Assembly (NCBI GenBank): GCA_947623455.1
Contig: OX392527.1
Span: forward strand, 7,436,001 to 7,500,000
Origin: Mimachlamys varia
Lineage: Eukaryota; Mollusca; Bivalvia; Pectinida; Pectinidae
Direction: 5' to 3'
Length of the DNA: 64,000 bases
Of the stretch, positions 57,001-64,000 are shown one piece after another. The position numbers and the translations under genes are program-made. The notes under the pieces were generated by a model that did not search any database, was not told where the DNA came from, and was given only the letters and a program-made list of their open reading frames with translations. Every line of letters starts with the position of its first letter. Position 1 is the stretch's first letter.

Positions 57001-60000
57001 GAATGTAGTATCACAGACCTACAAGTGTTTTCTTACTGAACAGTTCTGTAGAATGTAGTGTCACAGACCTACAAGTGTTTCCTTACTGAACAATTATGTA
57101 GAATGTAGTGTCACAGACCTACAAGTGTTTCCTTTCTGAACAGTTCTGTAGAATGTAGTATAACAGACCTACAAGTGTGTCCTTACTGAACAGTTCTGTA
57201 GAATGTAGTATAACAGACCTACAAGTTTTTCCTTACTGAACAATTCTGTAGAATGTAGTATCACAGACCTACAAGTGTGTCCTTACTGAGCAGTTCTGTA
57301 GAATGTAGTATCACAGACCTACAAGTGTTTCCTTACTGAACAGTTATAAACTTTATTTATTTTACAACAATTATGAAACAAGCTATACAACTTATATTAA
57401 TCACTCTTGTTGGCCCGGATGTTAGCGCGCGAGGGGTCGTATTGTGGGAGGAAACCGGAGTACCCGGAGAAAACCCACGTGGTCGGGCAGGTGACCCCAA
57501 ACCTTTTCACGTCCGATCGGGGAATCGAACCCCGGCCGCCTTGGTGAAAGGCAAGTGCGCTATCCACTGCACCACCCGACCACCCTTCTGTAGAACAGTT
57601 CTGTAGAATGTAGTATCACAGACCTACAAGTGTGTCCTTACTGAACAGTTCTGTGGAATGTAGTATCACAGACTTACAAATGTGTCCTTACTGAGCAGTT
57701 CTGTAGAATGTAGTATCACAGACCTACAAGTGTTTCCTTACTGAACAGTACTGTAGAATGTAGTATAACAGACCTACAAGTGTTTCTTTACTGAACAGTT
57801 CTGTAGAATGAAGTACCACAGACCTACAAGTACAATCACAGACCTACAAATGTTTCCTTACTGAACAGTTCTGTAGAATGTAGTATAACAGACCTACAAA
57901 TGTTTCCTTACTGAACAGTTCTGTAGAATGTAGTATCACAGACCTACAAGTGTTTCCTTACTGAACAGTTCTGTAGAATGTAGTATCACAGACCTACAAA
58001 TGTTTCCTTACTGAACAGTTCTGTAGAATGTAGTATCACAGACCTACAAGTGTGTCCTTACTGAACAGTTCTGTAGAATGTAGTATCACAGACCTACAAG
58101 TGTTTTCTTACTGAACAGTTCTGTAGAATGTAGTGTCACAGACCTACAAGTGTTTCCTTACTGAACAATTATGTAGAATGTAGTGTCACAGACCTACAAG
58201 TGTTTCCTTTCTGAACAGTTCTGTAGAATGTAGTATAACAGACCTACAAGTGTGTCCTTACTGAACAGTTCTGTAGAATGTAGTATAACAGACCTACAAG
58301 TTTTTCCTTACTGAACAATTCTGTAGAATGTAGTATCACAGACCTACAAGTGTGTCCTTACTGAGCAGTTCTGTAGAATGTAGTATCACAGACCTACAAG
58401 TGTTTCCTTACTGAACAGTTATAAACTTTATTTATTTTACAACAATTATGAAACAAGCTATACAACTTATATTAATCACTCTTGTTGGCCCGGATGTTAG
58501 CGCGCGAGGGGTCGTATTGTGGGAGGAAACCGGAGTACCCGGAGAAAACCCACGTGGTCGGGCAGGTGACCCCAAACCTTTTCACGTCCGATCGGGGAAT
58601 CGAACCCCGGCCGCCTTGGTGAAAGGCAAGTGCGCTATCCACTGCACCACCCGACCACCCTTCTGTAGAACAGTTCTGTAGAATGTAGTATCACAGACCT
58701 ACAAGTGTGTCCTTACTGAACAGTTCTGTGGAATGTAGTATCACAGACTTACAAATGTGTCCTTACTGAGCAGTTCTGTAGAATGTAGTATCACAGACCT
58801 ACAAGTGTTTCCTTACTGAACAGTACTGTAGAATGTAGTATAACAGACCTACAAGTGTTTCTTTACTGAACAGTTCTGTAGAATGAAGTACCACAGACCT
58901 ACAAGTACAATCACAGACCTACAAATGTTTCCTTACTGAACAGTTCTGTAGAATGTAGTATAACAGACCTACAAATGTTTCCTTACTGAACAGTTCTGTA
59001 GAATGTAGTATCACAGACCTACAAGTGTTTCCTTACTGAACAGTTCTGTAGAATGTAGTATCACAGACCTACAAATGTTTCCTTACTGAACAGTTCTGTA
59101 GAATGTAGTATCACAGACCTACAAGTGTGTCCTTACTGAACAGTTCTGTAGAATGTAGTATCACAGACCTACAAGTGTTTTCTTACTAAACAGTTCTGTA
59201 GAATGTAGTGTCACAGACCTACAAGTGTTTCCTTTCTGAACAGTTTTGTAGAATGTAGTATAACAGACCTACAAGTGTGTCCTTACTGAACAGTTCTGTA
59301 GAATGTAGTGTCATAGACCTACAAGTGTGTCCTTACTGAACAGTTTTGTAGAATGTAGTATAACAGACCTACAAGTTTTTCCTTACTGAACAATTCTGTA
59401 GAATGTAGTATCACAGACCTACAAGTTTGTCATTACTGAGCAGTTCTGTAGAATGTAGTATCACAGACCTACAAGTGTTTCCTTACTGAACAGTTATAAA
59501 CTTTATTTATTTTACAACAATTATGAAACAAGCTATACAACTTATATTAATCACTCTTGTTGGCCCGGATGTTAGCGCGCGAGGGGTCGTATTGTGGGAG
59601 GAAACCGGAGTACCCGGAGAAAACCCACGTGGTCGGGCAGGTGACCCCAAACCTTTTCACGTCCGATCGGGGAATCGAACCCCGGCCGCCTTGGTGAAAG
59701 GCAAGTGCGCTATCCACTGCACCACCCGACCACCCTTCTGTAGAACAGTTCTGTAGAATGTAGTATCACAGACCTACAAGTGTGTCCTTACTGAACAGTT
59801 CTGTGGAATGTAGTATCACAGACTTACAAATGTGTCCTTACTGAGCAGTTCTGTAGAATGTAGTATCACAGACCTACAAGTGTTTCCTTACTGAACAGTA
59901 CTGTAGAATGTAGTATAACAGACCTACAAGTGTTTCTTTACTGAACAGTTCTGTAGAATGAAGTACCACAGACCTACAAGTACAATCACAGACCTACAAA

Positions 60001-63000
60001 TGTTTCCTTACTGAACAGTTCTGTAGAATGTAGTATAACAGACCTACAAATGTTTCCTTACTGAACAGTTCTGTAGAATGTAGTATCACAGACCTACAAG
60101 TGTTTCCTTACTGAACAGTTCTGTAGAATGTAGTATCACAGACCTACAAATGTTTCCTTACTGAACAGTTCTGTAGAATGTAGTATCACAGACCTACAAG
60201 TGTGTCCTTACTGAACAGTTCTGTAGAATGTAGTATCACAGACCTACAAGTGTTTTCTTACTGAACAGTTCTGTAGAATGTAGTGTCACAGACCTACAAG
60301 TGTTTCCTTACTGAACAATTATGTAGAATGTAGTATAACAGACCTACAAGTGTTTCCTTTCTGAACAGTTCTGTAGAATGTAGTATAACAGACCTACAAG
60401 TGTGTCCTTACTGAACAGTTCTGTAGAATGTAGTGTCATAGACCTACAAGTGTGTCCTTACTGAACAGTTCTGTAGAATGTAGTATAACAGACCTACAAG
60501 TTTTTCCTTACTGAACAATTCTGTAGAATGTAGTATCACAGACCTACAAGTGTGTCCTTACTGAGCAGTTCTGTAGAATGTAGTATCACAGACCTACAAG
60601 TGTTTCCTTACTGAACAGTTATAAACTTTATTTATTTTACAACAATTATGAAACAAGCTATACAACTTATATTAATCACTCTTGTTGGCCCGGATGTTAG
60701 CGCGCGAGGGGTCGTATTGTGGGAGGAAACCGGAGTACCCGGAGAAAACCCACGTGGTCGGGCAGGTGACCCCAAACCTTTTCACGTCCGATCGGGGAAT
60801 CGAACCCCGGCCGCCTTGTTGAAAGGCAAGTGCGCTATCCACTGCACCACCCGACCACCCTTCTGTAGAACAGTTCTGTAGAATGTAGTATCACAGACCT
60901 ACAAGTGTGTCCTTACTGAACAGTTCTGTGGAATGTAGTATCACAGACTTACAAATGTGTCCTTACTGAGCAGTTCTGTAGAATGTAGTATCACAGACCT
61001 ACAAGTGTTTCCTTACTGAACAGTACTGTAGAATGTAGTATAACAGACCTACAAGTGTTTCTTTACTGAACAGTTCTGTAGAATGAAGTACCACAGACCT
61101 ACAAGTACAATCACAGACCTACAAATGTTTCCTTACTGAACAGTTCTGTAGAATGTAGTATAACAGACCTACAAATGTTTCCTTACTGAACAGTTCTGTA
61201 GAATGTAGTATCACAGACCTACAAGTGTTTCCTTACTGAACAGTTCTGTAGAATGTAGTATCACAGACCTACAAATGTTTCCTTACTGAACAGTTCTGTA
61301 GAATGTAGTATCACAGACCTACAAGTGTGTCCTTACTGAACAGTTCTGTAGAATGTAGTATCACAGACCTACAAGTGTTTTCTTACTGAACAGTTCTGTA
61401 GAATGTAGTGTCACAGACCTACAAGTGTTTCCTTACTGAACAATTATGTAGAATGTAGTGTCACAGACCTACAAGTGTTTCCTTTCTGAACAGTTCTGTA
61501 GAATGTAGTATAACAGACCTACAAGTGTGTCCTTACTGAACAGTTCTGTAGAATGTAGTATAACAGACCTACAAGTTTTTCCTTACTGAACAATTCTGTA
61601 GAATGTAGTATCACAGACCTGCAAGTGTGTCCTTACTGAGCAGTTCTGTAGAATGTAGTATCACAGACCTACAAGTGTTTCCTTACTGAACAGTTATAAA
61701 CTTTATTTATTTTACAACAATTATGAAACAAGCTATACAACTTATATTAATCACTCTTGTTGGCCCGGATGTTAGCGCGCGAGGGGTCGTATTGTGGGAG
61801 GAAACCGGAGTACCCGGAGAAAACCCACGTGGTCGGGCAGGTGACCCCAAACCTTTTCACGTCCGATCGGGGAATCGAACCCCGGCCGCCTTGGTGAAAG
61901 GCAAGTGCGCTATCCACTGCACCACCCGACCACCCTTCTGTAGAACAGTTCTGTAGAATGTAGTATCACAGACCTACAAGTGTGTCCTTACTGAACAGTT
62001 CTGTGGAATGTAGTATCACAGACTTACAAATGTGTCCTTACTGAGCAGTTCTGTAGAATGTAGTATCACAGACCTACAAGTGTTTCCTTACTGAACAGTA
62101 CTGTAGAATGTAGTATAACAGACCTACAACTGTTTCTTTACTGAACAGTTCTGTAGAATGAAGTACCACAGACCTACAAGTACAATCACAGACCTACAAG
62201 TGTTTCCTTACTGAACAGTTCTGTAGAATGTAGTATAACAGACCTACAAATGTTTCCTTACTGAACAGTTCTGTAGAACGTAGTATCACAGACCTACAAG
62301 TGTTTCCTTACTGAACAGTTCTGTAGAATGTAGTATCACAGACCTACAAATGTTTCCTTACTGAACAGTTCTGTAGAATGTAGTATCACAGACCTACAAG
62401 TGTGTCCTTACTGAACAGTTCTGTAGAATGTAGTATCACAGACCTACAAGTGTTTTCTTACTGAACAGTTCTGTAGAATGTAGTGTCACAGACCTACAAG
62501 TGTTTCCTTACTGAACAATTATGTAGAATGTAGTGTCACAGACCTACAAGTGTTTCCTTTCTGAACAGTTCTGTAGAATGTAGTATAACAGACCTACAAG
62601 TGTGTCCTTACTGAACAGTTCTGTAGAATGTAGTATAACAGACCTACAAGTTTTTCCTTACTGAACAATTCTGTAGAATGTAGTATCACAGACCTACAAG
62701 TGTGTCCTTACTGAGCAGTTCTGTAGAATGTAGTATCACAGACCTACAAGTGTTTCCTTACTGAACAGTTATAAACTTTATTTATTTTACAACAATTATG
62801 AAACAAGCTATACAACTTATATTAATCACTCTTGTTGGCCCGGATGTTAGCGCGCGAGGGGTCGTATTGTGGGAGGAAACCGGAGTACCCGGAGAAAACC
62901 CACGTGGTCGGGCAGGTGACCCCAAACCTTTTCACGTCCGATCGGGGAATCGAACCTCGGCCGCCTTGGTGAAAGGCAAGTGCGCTATCCACTGCACCAC

Positions 63001-64000
63001 CCGACCACCCTTCTGTAGAACAGTTCTGTAGAATGTAGTATCACAGACCTACAAGTGTGTCCTTACTGAACAGTTCTGTGGAATGTAGTATCACAGACTT
63101 ACAAATGTGTCCTTACTGAGCAGTTCTGTAGAATGTAGTATCACAGACCTACAAGTGTTTCCTTACTGAACAGTACTGTAGAATGTAGTATAACAGACCT
63201 ACAAGTGTTTCTTTACTGAACAGTTCTGTAGAATGAAGTACCACAGACCTACAAGTACAATCACAGACCTACAAATGTTTCCTTACTGAACAGTTCTGTA
63301 GAATGTAGTATAACAGACCTACAAATGTTTCCTTACTGAACAGTTCTGTAGAATGTAGTATCACAGTCCTACAAGTGTTTCCTTACTGAACAGTTCTGTA
63401 GAATGTAGTATCACAGACCTACAAATGTTTCCTTACTGAACAGTTCTGTAGAATGTAGTATCACAGACCTACAAGTGTGTCCTTACTGAACAGTTCTGTA
63501 GAATGTAGTATCACAGACCTACAAGTGTTTTCTTACTGAACAGTTCTGTAGAATGTAGTGTCACAGACCTACAAGTGTTTCCTTACTGAACAATTATGTA
63601 GAATGTAGTGTCACAGACCTACAAGTGTTTCCTTTCTGAACAGTTCTGTAGAATGTAGTATAACAGACCTACAAGTGTGTCCTTACTGAACAGTTCTGTA
63701 GAATGTAGTGTCATAGACCTACAAGTGTGTCCTTACTGAACAGTTCTGTAGAATGTAGTATAACAGACCTACAAGTTTTTCCTTACTGAACAATTCTGTA
63801 GAATGTAGTATCACAGACCTACAAGTGTGTCCTTACTGAGCAGTTCTGTAGAATGTAGTATCACAGACCTACAAGTGTTTCCTTACTGAACAGTTATAAA
63901 CTTTATTTATTTTACAACAATTATGAAACAAGCTATACAACTTATATTAATCACTCTTGTTGGCCCGGATGTTAGCGCGCGAGGGGTCGTATTGTGGGAG
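54063..64000. repeat. Higher-order satellite, 1075/1125-bp units each with one SINE
   Basis: SINE start points recur at 54071, 55146, 56271, 57346, 58421, 59496, 60621, 61696, 62771 and 63896. The steps are 1075 or 1125 bp. A 1075-bp unit is the 247-bp SINE plus its 8-bp duplication, 16 monomers of 50 bp and a 20-bp partial monomer (ccacagacctacaagtacaa is its mark). The 1125-bp forms have one extra monomer, of two different kinds. Units differ at only a handful of bases. The same 77-codon ORF in each copy is antisense SINE sequence, not a gene. The array runs off the right edge. Confidence 0.97.
54071..54317 (-). mobile_element. tRNA-derived SINE captured in the satellite (first of ten copies)
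   Basis: The minus strand begins tacagaagggtggtcgggtg, with an A box tggtgcagtgg and a B box ggttcgattcc, so the head is tRNA-like. A conserved central segment follows (ggttttctccgggtactccg, then gtttcctcccac). This motif is widespread in animal SINEs and recalls the MetaSINE central domain (recall, not verified). The tail is aaaataaataaagttta. GAACAGTT flanks it on both sides (54063-54070, 54318-54325), an 8-bp target duplication. Later copies start at 55146 and the positions listed for the satellite. The last is cut by the window end. Confidence 0.85.

Noticed and set aside
54098..64000. Recurrent 77-codon ORF in each higher-order unit
   Set aside because: It is the antisense of the tRNA-derived SINE. 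Its apparent conservation comes from satellite homogenisation, not protein selection.

Overview
This window looks like animal genomic DNA from a marine invertebrate, most plausibly a mollusc (inference). It holds two multi-exon genes with GT-AG introns, several eukaryotic transposable elements and a very large amount of minisatellite DNA. By eye about two thirds of the 64 kb is tandem repeat, in some fifteen unrelated arrays with units of 17-51 bp. No prokaryotic gene organisation, rRNA gene or CRISPR array is visible.

Layout. Positions 1-16419 (minus strand) carry the 5' half of SPATA20, a thioredoxin-fold/DUF255 protein. Six exons can be read, including a first exon that encodes a mitochondrial-type presequence. 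All visible introns except the 140-bp second one hold or border repeat arrays. Positions 16821-21250 are a 48-bp-unit array. Positions 21250-26500 are a transposon graveyard: a pogo/Tigger-type DDE transposase pseudogene, then an internally deleted tyrosine-recombinase (DIRS/Ngaro-like) retroelement with split direct repeats and a MITE inside its left repeat. Positions 26891-32057 are a young Ty3/gypsy-type LTR element on the minus strand with near-identical 759-bp LTRs, a 4-bp target duplication, a broken pol and no visible integrase. Positions 32641-37216 are a 30/31-bp-unit array ending just upstream of the second gene. Positions 37326-53010 (plus strand) are a complete cytosolic sulfotransferase gene of five exons (311 codons), with introns filled by arrays and TE remnants. 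From 53326 to the window end lies a higher-order satellite of 1075/1125 bp: 50-bp monomers plus one tRNA-derived SINE, repeated about nine and a half times.

The most unusual signal is in SPATA20. Three of its six visible exons (1, 3 and 6) have their exon end plus 5' splice site amplified into an adjacent minisatellite, so each array is a tandem series of copies of that exon's own donor site. In exon 6 the 51-bp unit is 17 codons and stays open, so choice of donor could add in-phase 17-residue repeats. Two sulfotransferase-associated arrays also repeat a GTAAGT hexamer in the sense direction. The second striking feature is the satellite in which one SINE insertion, recognisable by a shared 8-bp target duplication, was captured and co-amplified.

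The two genes have no obvious functional link: one product is probably a mitochondrial thioredoxin-like protein, the other transfers sulfonate from PAPS to small molecules. All exon calls rest on reading frame, splice consensus and family motifs recalled from knowledge. No database search was possible.
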